Below, piece after piece: positions 1 through 8,613 of a stretch of 64,000 bases of DNA. The notes under the pieces are model-generated. The model was given only the letters and a program-made list of their open reading frames with translations. It ran no database searches and was not told the origin of the DNA. The DNA is taken from positions 62,001 through 126,000 of the forward strand of contig CAYPEI010000006.1 in assembly GCA_964409775.1 (NCBI GenBank), in the 5' to 3' direction. This DNA comes from JAHBXL01 sp964409775. Lineage in GTDB: Bacteria; Planctomycetota; Phycisphaerae; Phycisphaerales; UBA1924. The number at the start of each line of letters is the position of its first letter. Within the stretch, counting starts at the first letter, position 1. Made by a program: the position numbers and the translations under genes.

Positions 1-1564
1 GGCTGTTCGGCCAGTAGGGGCGAGTCGGATCGATCTCCCTGCACAATCGCGGCAACAGATCCAGCCAGAATCCGCGGCCCCACGTCTGCCCCGTCTTCAA
101 CCGTTCCTTCCAGCCCCACTTCTCATGACCCCAGAAGTTCTCGTTGCCGCCGCACCAGAGCGCCACGCTCGGATGCGCGGACAACCGCGCAATCTGGTGC
201 CGCGCTTCTCGCGCGATCAGGCCGCTCTCGCCGCCGTACGGCGCTTCCTCCGGGTACGTCCCGCAACTGAACATGAAGTCCTGCCACACCAGCATGCCGC
301 GGCGGTCGCATTCGTCGTAGAAGCACTTCGGCTCGTACAGCCCGCCTCCCCACACCCGGAACATGTTGGCATTCATCTCCGCCGCATCACGGATTCGCTC
401 GCGAATGACCTCCTCCCCCGCGTAGCCGGCAAAAAGCCCTTCGGGGATCCAGTTCGCCCCCTGGCAGAACACCGGCGCGCCGTTCACACGCAGCGTGAAC
501 GCCGAGCCCCAGCCATCCGGCGAAGTCTCGAGCGTGACCATGCGGAGACCGATGCGCCCGTGCCATTCATCGAGCGCGGCATCGCCACCCGTCAGCCGCA
601 CCCGGACGCCATATCGCGGCCGCTCCTCAGCCGCACTCTGCGGGCCATAGCCCCGCGGCCACCACAGCGAGGGCTCCGTAACTGTCAGCACCGCTGCACC
701 CGTCGCACGCGGCGCAGCGCCGCCCGTCAGCACGCAATCGCCCCGCGCCACGATGCCCCGCCCGTGCGGATCGTGCAATGTGATGGCCGCCCGCAAAGGA
801 CCTGAGCACCCCGCATCGACAACCGCGTCCACGTACACGCAGATCTCGGCGTGTTCGGCATCGGCTCGCAGCACCAGCGGACGAACATGCTCGATCCTCG
901 CGCCGCTCCACTTCTCGATTGTCCCCTCGCCCGCGATGCCAACGGTCGCGACCTTCGGCCCCCAGTCCCAGCCAAGGTTGCATGCCGGCTTGCGGATGAA
1001 CACAAACGGGTCCCACCCAATCTGATCACCGTTGAACGGCCGAGTTCCAAGGCGGTCTTGCTCCGCACGGACATGCAGCAGCGGCGGCACAAAGCGGATC
1101 GAGAGTTCGTTCCGCCCCGCGCGGATCGCCTGATCGACTCCAAACCGGTGCGGGAAGAAGAAACTCTCGGCCCGACCGACGGTCTGCCCGTTCAAAGAAA
1201 CCTCGGCAACGGTGTCGAGCCCGTCCAGGACGAGTTCGAGGTGATCCGCCCCACCCGCGCTCGGAGACGACGATGCGTGCGGGGTTTCCGCCCAGTCGAA
1301 CGTGCAGCAATACTCCCACTCTGTGCGGCCGATCCACTGCAGTCGCTCTTCCGCATCGGCGTGGTCGGGCGACTCGATCAGCCCGGCCCCGATCAGAGCA
1401 TGGTGCACACAGCCGGGCACACGGCCCGGCACGCCGCGGGCCAGGTCGGAACGAAACTCGGCTGTGTCATATCGAGTGCCGGACGGAAGCCCGACCGATT
1501 CAATGTCCACCGCCCGCACCGTCCACGGGCATACCGCCAGAGAAATGACCCGCGTCGCCGCCAT
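1..1564 (-). CDS. GH2 beta-mannosidase-like glycosidase (3' end outside window)
   Basis: This is the N-terminal 521 codons of a glycoside hydrolase family 2 enzyme; the C-terminus lies beyond base 1. It begins with the sugar-binding jelly-roll domain and continues into the catalytic barrel: GANWIPEGLF near residue 366, FRVWGGGLYEP near 400, and GNENFWG near 473, whose Glu is the expected acid/base. The nucleophile Glu would lie outside the window. GANWIP and the GNEN context favour beta-mannosidase over beta-galactosidase. No signal peptide is evident, so it may act inside the cell on imported mannosides. The ATG at 1564 has no ribosome binding site but a TAAGCT box 7 nt upstream, so it may be leaderless. 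Confidence 0.85.
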   Translation of the reverse strand, partial: MAATRVISLAVCPWTVRAVDIESVGLPSGTRYDTAEFRSDLARGVPGRVPGCVHHALIGAGLIESPDHADAEERLQWIGRTEWEYCCTFDWAETPHASSSPSAGGADHLELVLDGLDTVAEVSLNGQTVGRAESFFFPHRFGVDQAIRAGRNELSIRFVPPLLHVRAEQDRLGTRPFNGDQIGWDPFVFIRKPACNLGWDWGPKVATVGIAGEGTIEKWSGARIEHVRPLVLRADAEHAEICVYVDAVVDAGCSGPLRAAITLHDPHGRGIVARGDCVLTGGAAPRATGAAVLTVTEPSLWWPRGYGPQSAAEERPRYGVRVRLTGGDAALDEWHGRIGLRMVTLETSPDGWGSAFTLRVNGAPVFCQGANWIPEGLFAGYAGEEVIRERIRDAAEMNANMFRVWGGGLYEPKCFYDECDRRGMLVWQDFMFSCGTYPEEAPYGGESGLIAREARHQIARLSAHPSVALWCGGNENFWGHEKWGWKERLKTGQTWGRGFWLDLLPRLCREIDPTRPYWPNS

Positions 1565-1571
1565 CGGGTGG

Positions 1572-1577
1572 AGCTTA
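1572..1577 (-). promoter_or_regulatory. TAAGCT -10-like box before the GH2 gene
   Basis: The box lies 7 nt upstream of the ATG at 1564. This would place transcription initiation at or next to the start codon. No convincing -35 was seen. Confidence 0.45.
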
Positions 1578-1677
1578 GGAGTTCTGCAAACTCGGCTGCG
1601 TGCACCCGGCTCATGACTGGCCGGATGCAAACGGCGTGCAGAACGCGGCGCGCTCCCGAACCAACAAGCCGGGAGCA

Positions 1678-3096
1678 TCAGATCGCCCCGCCCGCAGCCA
1701 CTTCGGCCTGGTGCCGCCTCGGCTCCCGCATCCACAGCCACCCCAGCAACGCGGCGACGCCCAGCCACGCCACCGAGACGCCAACCGCCACCGGCGCGAT
1801 GATCGTCGCCGCCCAGCCCAGCGCCTTGAACGCGGGCTGGGTCCATCCGCCGATCATGTCGCCCGTGCGATACACGAATGTGTCAATGAACGTCTTGGCC
1901 TTGTACCGCGCATCGGCGCTCAGCCCCGCGAACAGCAACTCCCGCACGGGCCGGTCGATCGCGTAGTGGAGGCCGCGCCGGAAGACCTGGAACACCGCCA
2001 GCACCGCGTACGTCGAGGAAATCCACAGCCCCGTGAAGCCCGCGATGAACACCAGCGGCAGGACCAAGAGTGCGCCCCGCGGCCCGACCCACCGAAGGAT
2101 CCGCCCCGTCAGGAACAGTTGCGTCGCGAGCGTAAGCACATTGGTCCACAGATCGATCTGCGCGAATGCCGCGGTGCGCGCCGCCTCGTCCTTGAACGTC
2201 GCCTCGACGATGCGTCCCTGCTCCATGTAGATCAGCGTCCCCGCGGCGGTAAACAGCAGCATGAACACGCCGATCGTCGCAAGGAATGGCGAGGAGACAA
2301 TGAGCCGCAGCCCGGCGAGTGGGTCGCGCGTCGGCTCGGAGGATCGGGCAAGTTGTGCTTTGGCCACGCGACCCCCGCCGCCTCCGGCCGCGCCTTTCGC
2401 ACCCTCAAACCACGGCCGAAGCAGCCGCACGCACTGCGATGCGCATTCCAAAGGCACGATCGCCAGCAGCATCAGCCACTCGGCTTCAACCTTGAGCACA
2501 TGCGGAGCCCCGCTCCCCTCCGCCTGCCAAAGCCACGACGTCGAGAAGCCCCGGCTCAGAACCTGCGCAAGCCACGCACCGGCGATCGCCCCAAGCGTTC
2601 CGCCGACCGCGGCGATCGCAAATGCACGTTTGCCGCGATCCGCCCCAAATACATCCGCCAGCACCGCCCAGAAGACCGACACGACGAACAGGTTGAAGAC
2701 GCTCAGCCAGATGTAGAACGCATAGCCGATCCCGGCGCGGCTTGAGGCGGGCATCCACATCAGCATCGCCCAGAACACGACAATGTTGAACGCGAAGAAG
2801 CGGTATGTCCACGGGATGAACACCCGCCGCGGCACGCGCGAGGCGAATACCGCAAACACCGGGCTGGCCAGGAGCATCGCGATCAGCGTGCCGGTCATCA
2901 GCCACGGCAACTTCTCGTAGCCACGCGTCAGGCCGAAAGTCTCTCGGACCGGCCGGAGCAGGTAGTAGCACAGCAGCAGCGAAAAGAAATACCCCGCACA
3001 GATGAGCGCGGGTGCCAGTTCCTCTCTTTTCAACGAAACCAGATGCGCAACCCTGGCAATCCCGTCATATTTCTCAGCGGATTGTTCGTCGCCCAT
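1678..3096 (-). CDS. ATP:ADP antiporter-like / MFS membrane transporter
   Basis: The 472-residue polytopic membrane protein has about 12 hydrophobic segments. Its N-terminal YYLLRPVRETFG stretch resembles bacterial proteins related to the nucleotide (NTP/NDP) exchange transporters and is unlike ordinary sugar MFS carriers. The substrate cannot be read from the sequence; nucleotide exchange is a family-level guess. It is transcribed divergently from the SDR gene at 3299 and lies upstream of the GH2 gene, with 113 bp between them. A TATGCT box at 3145-3150 could be its -10, giving a leader of about 45 nt. The weak AGGGTG about 5 nt before the ATG may serve as ribosome binding site. Confidence 0.75.
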   Translation of the reverse strand: MGDEQSAEKYDGIARVAHLVSLKREELAPALICAGYFFSLLLCYYLLRPVRETFGLTRGYEKLPWLMTGTLIAMLLASPVFAVFASRVPRRVFIPWTYRFFAFNIVVFWAMLMWMPASSRAGIGYAFYIWLSVFNLFVVSVFWAVLADVFGADRGKRAFAIAAVGGTLGAIAGAWLAQVLSRGFSTSWLWQAEGSGAPHVLKVEAEWLMLLAIVPLECASQCVRLLRPWFEGAKGAAGGGGGRVAKAQLARSSEPTRDPLAGLRLIVSSPFLATIGVFMLLFTAAGTLIYMEQGRIVEATFKDEAARTAAFAQIDLWTNVLTLATQLFLTGRILRWVGPRGALLVLPLVFIAGFTGLWISSTYAVLAVFQVFRRGLHYAIDRPVRELLFAGLSADARYKAKTFIDTFVYRTGDMIGGWTQPAFKALGWAATIIAPVAVGVSVAWLGVAALLGWLWMREPRRHQAEVAAGGAI

Positions 3097-3298
3097 GTTT
3101 CACCCTGTTCCGCCGCACTTTCCCTGCAACTCCGCTTGCGGCGGAGCATACACCGTGCGATCATCGGCGGGTTGCACGTCCGGCCTCAAGGCATCGCCGG
3201 CCCGCCCACGTCCACGGTGCGACCCGAACCCCGGCACCGCTCGTTGGATCACCACTCCCTCCACACCAATCACAAATCCACCCGACTTGGAGCCCCCC

Positions 3299-4606
3299 AT
3301 GATCGCCTTTTCCAACTCTTCCCGCCGCGGCTTTCTCCAGACTTCCGCCCTTGCCACCGGGGCGCTGCTTGCGACGGGCCTCCCGCTGGGCGCCGCCGCG
3401 GCCACGCTCCGGGCAGCGCAGCCCGCGCCATCCCGCAAACTCCGCATCCTGATCCTCGGCGGCACCGGGTTCATCGGGCCGGCCATGGCCGAACTGGCTG
3501 TCGCCCGCGGCCACCACGTCACGCTCTTCAACCGCGGCCGTCGCGAGAAGTATGTCGGTTCGACCGACGGTACCGAGCACCTCTACGGCAACCGCGACCC
3601 CAACCTGTACGCCCAGACCAAGGTCGTCGACGGCAAGGAGATCGACGACGAATCCAGCGCCAAGGGACTCAGCGAACTCGAGGGCAAGAAGTGGGACGCG
3701 GTCATCGATAACTCGGGCTATGTGCCCCGCATCGTCAAGGCGTCCGCAGAACTCCTCGCCACCAATGTCGGGCAGTATTTGTTCATCTCGACGCTCAGCG
3801 TCTACGCCGACAACAGCAAGCCCGGTCTCGATGAGTCCGATGCGCTCGCCACGATCGAGGACCCGACCAACGAAGAAGTCGCGAAGAACTACGGCGCCCT
3901 GAAAGCGCTGTGCGAGCAGGCCGCGGAGAAGGCGATGCCCGGCCGCGTGACGATCGTCCGCCCCGGGTACATCGTCGGCCCGCGCGACACCACCGACCGC
4001 TTCACGTATTGGCCCGTACGCACCAGCCGCGGCGGCGAGGTGCTCGTCCCCGGCAACCCGGACGACGCCGTGCAGTTCATCGATGTCCGCGACCTGGCCG
4101 ACTTCACTCTGCGGTGCGTGGAGAACAAGATCCTCGGCACATTCAACGCGACCGGGCCGGAGCGCAAACTGCCCGTGAGCGAAATGCTCGCGGCGTGCAT
4201 CGCGGCATCCAAAAAGACCGGCGGAAAGGCCGACGCGAAGTTCACGCACATCCCCTATGACTGGCTTGCAGCAAACGGATGCCCTCCGGGAGCCCTGCCC
4301 ATCCTGCTCCCGGCCGAGGGCGAGTACGCGGGCTTCCACGGACGGAGCGTCGCGAAAGCCGTCGCGGCCGGGATGAAGTACCGCTCGTGCGAGGAAACCT
4401 GCCGCGCGATCCTTGAGTGGTGGCCCGAGGCCATGAAACTCCGCGAAAAAGTGGCGAAGGAGGTGGATGCCGACCGCAAGGCCAAGGGTCTGCCTCCCGC
4501 ACAACAGCCGCCGTTTGATCAGTTGCGTGCGGGCATTCCCCCCGCCGCGGAAACCGAACTGCTCGCCAAGTGGCACGCGGAACAGACTGAGAAAAAGGCG
4601 GGATGA
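3299..4606 (+). CDS. Tat-exported NAD-dependent epimerase/dehydratase (SDR) family protein
   Basis: The 435-residue protein opens with a twin-arginine signal (SRRGFLQTSA, residues 7-16, then an Ala/Leu-rich stretch), so export by Tat is likely, probably with bound NAD(P). The Rossmann motif GGTGFIG follows near residue 53, then FNRGRR. The frame stays open further upstream (to 3002), but the Tat motif puts the start at the ATG at 3299. Substrate unknown; exported SDRs of this type are common in planctomycetes and may act on sugars. It ends about 50 bp before the repeats flanking the transposase. Confidence 0.8.
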   Translation: MIAFSNSSRRGFLQTSALATGALLATGLPLGAAAATLRAAQPAPSRKLRILILGGTGFIGPAMAELAVARGHHVTLFNRGRREKYVGSTDGTEHLYGNRDPNLYAQTKVVDGKEIDDESSAKGLSELEGKKWDAVIDNSGYVPRIVKASAELLATNVGQYLFISTLSVYADNSKPGLDESDALATIEDPTNEEVAKNYGALKALCEQAAEKAMPGRVTIVRPGYIVGPRDTTDRFTYWPVRTSRGGEVLVPGNPDDAVQFIDVRDLADFTLRCVENKILGTFNATGPERKLPVSEMLAACIAASKKTGGKADAKFTHIPYDWLAANGCPPGALPILLPAEGEYAGFHGRSVAKAVAAGMKYRSCEETCRAILEWWPEAMKLREKVAKEVDADRKAKGLPPAQQPPFDQLRAGIPPAAETELLAKWHAEQTEKKAG

Positions 4607-4622
4607 GCGGATGTAGGAGCAC

Positions 4623-4651
4623 CGAGCCCGAGCGAAGGGCAAGCGAAGGTA
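4623..4651 (+). repeat. Divergent REP-like sequence
   Basis: GAGCCC-GAGCGA...GCAAGCGA-AGG resembles the REP-like repeat at 4655-4685 in the same orientation and lies directly beside it. It may be a decayed copy. Confidence 0.4.
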
Positions 4652-4654
4652 CTT

Positions 4655-4685
4655 CAGAGCCCCGAGCGCAAGCGAGGGGGCGCGG
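4655..4685 (+). repeat. REP-like repeat, left arm
   Basis: This 31-bp sequence (core GCCCCGAGCGCAAGCGAGGG) matches the reverse complement of 5256-5286 at 30 of 31 positions. Internally CCC and GGG can pair around GAG/AGG mismatches and a CGC-AA-GCG hairpin, as REP sequences often do. Confidence 0.75.
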
Positions 4686-4708
4686 TCAACGCAAGCCCAC
4701 CGGTCGAC

Positions 4709-5221
4709 TCAGGTCTCCCAAGGTGCCGGAACGTAGCGCGCCCCGTCATCTTGCATGTCGAGCACATACCTTACCGCCGGCGGCACATCGGACTCGCGCC
4801 AGAGATAGCGTGTGCTGCCATGCTCCGTCCAGACGGGCGTGTCGTCCTTGAGCAGCCCCGATTCTCGCAGCCGTCGCGTTGCCCACGACTTGAACTGCCC
4901 CATCGCTTGCTCAGGCGACCGGCCACCGGCGCTGACGACGACGTGGATGTGCGTGGTGCGGACATTCAACGCCTCCAACTTCCATCCACGAATCGCGCAA
5001 TGGTCCCGGATCGCCCCCGCCGCGACCTCGCGCATCTGCCCCGACAGGACGATCGGCACTCCCTTCAGCCTGGTGCGGACGATGTCCTGCATCGCCGGCG
5101 AAGGATCAAGCGGCGCCTGGCCGAACCCTGCGCGATGACGGTTCACCGAGCCCCGCGCGTCGCCGTGAAGTCTCTGCCCATAACACGTCCAGGTGATGAA
5201 GTACGCGGCCGGAGCGGGCAT
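4709..5221 (-). CDS. REP-associated tyrosine transposase (Y1/IS200-like fold)
   Basis: The 170-residue protein has the HUH motif His91-Ile-His93 in THIHVVV, which binds the catalytic metal. A late Tyr (Tyr152 in AVRYVLDMQ) is the likely nucleophile. It begins with FITWTCYGQRLHG, typical of RAYT proteins, and its length fits the family. The enzyme should cut single-stranded hairpin DNA, probably the REP-like repeats on either side. No ribosome binding site precedes the ATG; TATCCT lies 7 nt upstream. The catalytic residues are intact, so it may be active. Confidence 0.8.
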   Translation of the reverse strand: MPAPAAYFITWTCYGQRLHGDARGSVNRHRAGFGQAPLDPSPAMQDIVRTRLKGVPIVLSGQMREVAAGAIRDHCAIRGWKLEALNVRTTHIHVVVSAGGRSPEQAMGQFKSWATRRLRESGLLKDDTPVWTEHGSTRYLWRESDVPPAVRYVLDMQDDGARYVPAPWET

Positions 5222-5228
5222 AAGCAGG

Positions 5229-5234
5229 AGGATA
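5229..5234 (-). promoter_or_regulatory. TATCCT -10-like box before the RAYT gene
   Basis: Seven nt separate the box from the ATG at 5221; no Shine-Dalgarno is present. Confidence 0.4.
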
Positions 5235-5255
5235 CAACTCCCTCCAACCTCGCAC

Positions 5256-5286
5256 CCGCGCCCCCTCGCTGGCGCTCGGGGCTCTG
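5256..5286 (-). repeat. REP-like repeat, right arm
   Basis: Reverse complement of 4655-4685 with a single mismatch at the centre of the hairpin. It lies between the RAYT promoter region and the asnB stop codon. Confidence 0.75.
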
Positions 5287-5313
5287 TTCCTGCGTCGCTA
5301 CCCCCTCACCCCG

Positions 5314-7521
5314 TCACAAGCCTCCCATCCACTTCGCCCAGATGCTCAGCACCAGCAGCATGTACAGCCGCTGCGAGTGGTCGCGCCGCTCGTTCATGTG
5401 CTCATCCACCATCTGCCGGACGAACTTCATGTTTAGGTCAATCCCCAGCCGCGGCGGGCCCCACGGCTCCGCGCTCTCCATGTGATCCATCAAGAGCTGC
5501 TTCATCCCGCCGTAGTCGCTGCGGAACCACTCGCCGATCGGGATCGCGAACCCCTGCTTGGGCCGATCGACGATCTCGGCCGGGAAGTACTTCCGCGCGA
5601 CCTGGCGGAGCAGGCCCTTCCGCTGGCCGCGGGGCATGAGGGATTCGAGCGTGGCGTGTGTGCAGGCGTGCGTGAGACCAGGTTCAAGAAACGGACAGCG
5701 AACTTCGAGTGCGCTCGCCATCGATGCCGCATCCGTCTTCCGCAGAAGGTCGTCGGGCAGATATCCATGAAGATCGCACTCCATCGCCAAGGCCGTCGAG
5801 TTGATCCTGGGGAAGCCGCGTGAGGCAGAGTCCAGAGGGCCCGTTGAAGTGCCCTCAAGAAGCCTCTGCAGGTGCCAACTCGGGAAGATTGAGAGCAGGT
5901 CGAAGTAGCCATCGGATGCCGCAGCCCGGAACAGTCTTGCAGCCTTTGCGCGGCGAGAGCCCGGACGTGCTCGCCATTCCATCGCGCGGCCGGCGACACC
6001 GATCCCCGGAAGCCAAGCCCGGGTCGTATTGGCCCAGAGGTATCGCTCATACCCCGCGAACAACTCGTCTCCCCCATCACCGCTCAAAGCCACACCGACG
6101 TGCCGCCGAGTTGTGCGTGCGACCCATGCCGACGGCAGAAGGGAACTGTCACCAAACGGCAAACCCATCTGGCGAATCAACGAGACAACATCCGCCGCGG
6201 GAGTGGTCGCACAGTCCAGCGTGACATGTTCGGTCCCTGCAATACGCGCCGCCTCGGCCGCGAATCCGGACTCATCGAGCCCCGCTTCCGGCACACGGAC
6301 GGTAAACGTCCGGAGCGTGCCTACCGCGCGGCGCGCGAACAAGGCAAGGAGCGAAGAATCGACCCCGCCTGACAGGAAGCAGCCGAGCGGCACATCCGCC
6401 TCAAGTCGCGAGGCGACCGCACGCTGCAGCAACTCTTCGGCGCGCAACGGTGTGAGATTCGTGATCCGGTTGATCCCTCGCTTGGGATCAAGCGATGTCG
6501 GCGCGCCGAGCGACCAAACTCCCGGATCCGGCTGCGCGCCGCGCTCGACCACCCGCGACCAGCGGGCGCGTCGCGTCGGTCCGTAGATCACCCCTGTGGC
6601 GGGCTGGATGCTGCGAGCCTGCGGCGTGGGAGGATCGGGGCCGCAACCGAATCGAATCCACTCGCGCAGGCCCGTTCCCTGCTCGAAACTCTTCTCCGAC
6701 GCACCGATGAGCGACGAGAGCCTTGTGGCATCGACGGGTGTGCTCGCAAGGACATTGATCCACGAATCGCCGCGCTGTGCGTGAAAGGTGTACAGCGGCT
6801 TTTCACCGCATCGATCACGCGCGATAGCCAGTGAGCCTGTGAGCCGATCCCACAGCAGGACCGCAAACATCCCATCCGTTCGCGAGAACAACTCGTGTCC
6901 CCACTCCCGCCACCCGTGCAGAAGCACCTCAGTGTCGCTGTGATCGGTCTTGAACTCATGCCCCGCGGCCAGCAACTCCCTGCGCAACTCGCGGTGGTTG
7001 TAGATGCAGCCATTGAACACCACGGCAACAAGGTCCGTTCCCCCCGTGGCACGGGCATCCTGCCCGTGTGCATCCCCCGTGGCACGGGCATCCTGCCCGT
7101 GCCCTTCCGCGTCCATGGGCAGCATGCCCATGGCACGCACCGCCTCATACACCGCCGGCGCATTCGGCTTCCCATGAAATAGCAATGGCGTCATCGCCCC
7201 GCGTGCAGATGCTCCACGTCCGGCACCGAGTTCCTGGCCACCATCCCCCGGTACCGACACCATCGGCTGATGCCCCGTCGCCGGGTCGATGATCGCCAGT
7301 CGCCGGTGCACGAGCGCGACATCCACCACGGACCCATCCGCGCGCACCACGCGGTCCCGAAACCGCCCCTGCCCATCCGGACCCCGATGCCGGATCGACT
7401 CATCGAGAATGTCCAGCCACGCTTCCGGGATCGCCCCCACCTCCCGCGGCGGAATCGCCAGCGCCGCCTTCGCGGCATCTCCGGCAGGGGTGATCTTGAT
7501 GATGCCGCCGATCCCGCACAT
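5314..7521 (-). CDS. asnB: Asparagine synthase (glutamine-hydrolysing) with repeat-derived insert
   Basis: The 735-residue protein has an N-terminal glutaminase domain with Cys2 (MCGIGG), RHRGPDG (residues 44-50) and HRRLAIIDP, then a synthetase domain with the PPi loop SGGVDSS and SGDGGDELFAGY. It should convert aspartate, ATP and glutamine to asparagine. Two oddities stand out. About 70 extra residues sit between GHQPM and VVFNG (residues ~90-165), partly encoded by palindromic repeats giving HGQDARATG twice. The NGEIYN motif reads NGCIYN, so the glutamine-binding Glu (Glu76 in E. coli AsnB) is Cys172. It may use ammonia, or act on another substrate as in amidotransferases of surface polysaccharide loci. 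The ATG is preceded by TATGCT at 6 nt. Confidence 0.88.
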   Translation of the reverse strand: MCGIGGIIKITPAGDAAKAALAIPPREVGAIPEAWLDILDESIRHRGPDGQGRFRDRVVRADGSVVDVALVHRRLAIIDPATGHQPMVSVPGDGGQELGAGRGASARGAMTPLLFHGKPNAPAVYEAVRAMGMLPMDAEGHGQDARATGDAHGQDARATGGTDLVAVVFNGCIYNHRELRRELLAAGHEFKTDHSDTEVLLHGWREWGHELFSRTDGMFAVLLWDRLTGSLAIARDRCGEKPLYTFHAQRGDSWINVLASTPVDATRLSSLIGASEKSFEQGTGLREWIRFGCGPDPPTPQARSIQPATGVIYGPTRRARWSRVVERGAQPDPGVWSLGAPTSLDPKRGINRITNLTPLRAEELLQRAVASRLEADVPLGCFLSGGVDSSLLALFARRAVGTLRTFTVRVPEAGLDESGFAAEAARIAGTEHVTLDCATTPAADVVSLIRQMGLPFGDSSLLPSAWVARTTRRHVGVALSGDGGDELFAGYERYLWANTTRAWLPGIGVAGRAMEWRARPGSRRAKAARLFRAAASDGYFDLLSIFPSWHLQRLLEGTSTGPLDSASRGFPRINSTALAMECDLHGYLPDDLLRKTDAASMASALEVRCPFLEPGLTHACTHATLESLMPRGQRKGLLRQVARKYFPAEIVDRPKQGFAIPIGEWFRSDYGGMKQLLMDHMESAEPWGPPRLGIDLNMKFVRQMVDEHMNERRDHSQRLYMLLVLSIWAKWMGGL
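7046..7068. repeat. Palindromic repeat copy 1 inside asnB
   Basis: Contains CACGGGCATCCTGCCCGTG, a perfect 8-bp stem with a 3-nt loop, identical to the copy at 7079-7101. On the minus strand it encodes part of HGQDARATG. Confidence 0.85.
7079..7101. repeat. Palindromic repeat copy 2 inside asnB
   Basis: Same 23 bp as copy 1, offset by exactly 33 bp (11 codons), so the reading frame of asnB is kept. Confidence 0.85.
7114..7132. repeat. Related palindrome inside asnB
   Basis: CATGGGCAGCATGCCCATG is a perfect 8-bp stem with a 3-nt loop and a GGGCA core like the neighbouring copies. It encodes MGMLPM in asnB. Confidence 0.7.
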
Positions 7522-7527
7522 TCATCC

Positions 7528-7533
7528 AGCATA
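7528..7533 (-). promoter_or_regulatory. TATGCT -10-like box before asnB
   Basis: Six nt upstream of the asnB ATG, with no Shine-Dalgarno; a leaderless start is likely. Confidence 0.5.
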
Positions 7534-7748
7534 CGCCAACGTCTGAAACGCTCCCCGGCCTTGGCACGAAGGCTCTTCCAAGCCCGGGGCTTCACCGCTC
7601 GACACCCCCCCCCGACGCTTCGTCGCCTTGCCCCCCTTCCCCCACCCTCCACCGGCCTCCTCCCGCTCACTGCACTCCACCTCCGCCGGGTATGCTCCGG
7701 CTCGTCACTCCTGGCCCCGCCACGCGCTTCTCGCCCACGCAGCCACTC

Positions 7749-8519
7749 ATGGATGACTCCACTCCCACCGCCGCACTCGCCGCGGGCGAGCCCTTCGCCC
7801 CGGACATCCGCACGCGCCTCTACATGTGGCTCAGCGGCGTGTTCATCACGTCGCTGCTCATCGCCGACATCACCGGCTCCAAGTTCTTCCACTTCGATCT
7901 GTTCACCATCGCGCTTCCGTTCGTCGGGAAGTACAACTTCGTCACCCACTCGGTCGGCATGCTCTCGTTCCCGATCACGTTCCTGCTGACCGACCTGATC
8001 AACGAGTACTACGGCAAGCGTGCGGCGCGGCGGTTGACGTACCTCGGCCTCGCGATGGCCGCGCTCTCGTTCGTGCTGATCTTCCTGGCCCGGATGGCGC
8101 CGATCTCACCGATCTCGCCGATCCCGCAGGACGCGTTCGACTCGGTCTTCGGGATGTCCAACCGGCTCTACGTCGCCTCGCTGACCGCTTATCTCGTCGG
8201 CCAACTCAGCGACATCTCGCTCTTTGGGATCATCAAGCGGCTCACGCGCGGCCGCATGGTCTGGCTGCGCGCCACCGGCTCGACGATCGTGTCACAGGCG
8301 ATCGACTCGTTCCTGGTCACCACCATCCTGTTCTCGGCGACGACCAACCCCGCGACGGGCGTCGGCTACACCGCCCACGAGATCCTCGAAACCGCCGCGA
8401 CCGGCTACATCCTCAAGTTCCTCATCGCCATCGGCCTCACGCCGGTCATCTACCTCGGCCGCTGGTTCATCCGTGTGCAGTTCGGCCTCCGGCCGCTTCC
8501 ACCCGAAGCATCCGCGTGA
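7749..8519 (+). CDS. Queuosine precursor transporter (YhhQ/VUT family)
   Basis: The 256-residue membrane protein has about six hydrophobic segments. LIADITGSKFF and FLLTDLINEYYGKRAARRLTY fit the YhhQ family, which imports preQ0/preQ1 for queuosine synthesis; SQAIDSFLVTTI in the second half is also family-typical. The ATG at 7749 is chosen because the protein resembles the family from there; an in-frame ATG at 7692 exists, but a TATGCT box at 7690-7695 overlaps it and could instead be the promoter. No queuosine biosynthesis gene lies nearby. Confidence 0.8.
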   Translation: MDDSTPTAALAAGEPFAPDIRTRLYMWLSGVFITSLLIADITGSKFFHFDLFTIALPFVGKYNFVTHSVGMLSFPITFLLTDLINEYYGKRAARRLTYLGLAMAALSFVLIFLARMAPISPISPIPQDAFDSVFGMSNRLYVASLTAYLVGQLSDISLFGIIKRLTRGRMVWLRATGSTIVSQAIDSFLVTTILFSATTNPATGVGYTAHEILETAATGYILKFLIAIGLTPVIYLGRWFIRVQFGLRPLPPEASA

Positions 8520-8613
8520 GGACGACAGGAACTCGGCTCATCCCGCACGGCCGGCCCGAGGACTCCAGTCGCCCACCCGGTCACCTGATCTTCATTGGCC
8601 ACCTGCCCCTTTG

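Larger units (their letters stand above)
4655..5286. mobile_element. RAYT gene bounded by inverted REP-like repeats
   Basis: A 632-bp unit made of two 31-bp inverted repeats enclosing a Y1-family transposase gene. This is the arrangement described for REP-associated tyrosine transposases and their REP/REPIN sequences. Whether the unit moves, or only mobilises REPs, cannot be told from one copy. No target duplication was identified. Confidence 0.7.

Noticed and set aside
4655..5286. Classical insertion sequence with target duplication
   Set aside because: The gene is a RAYT, and no flanking direct repeats were found; the inverted repeats look like REPs rather than IS ends.
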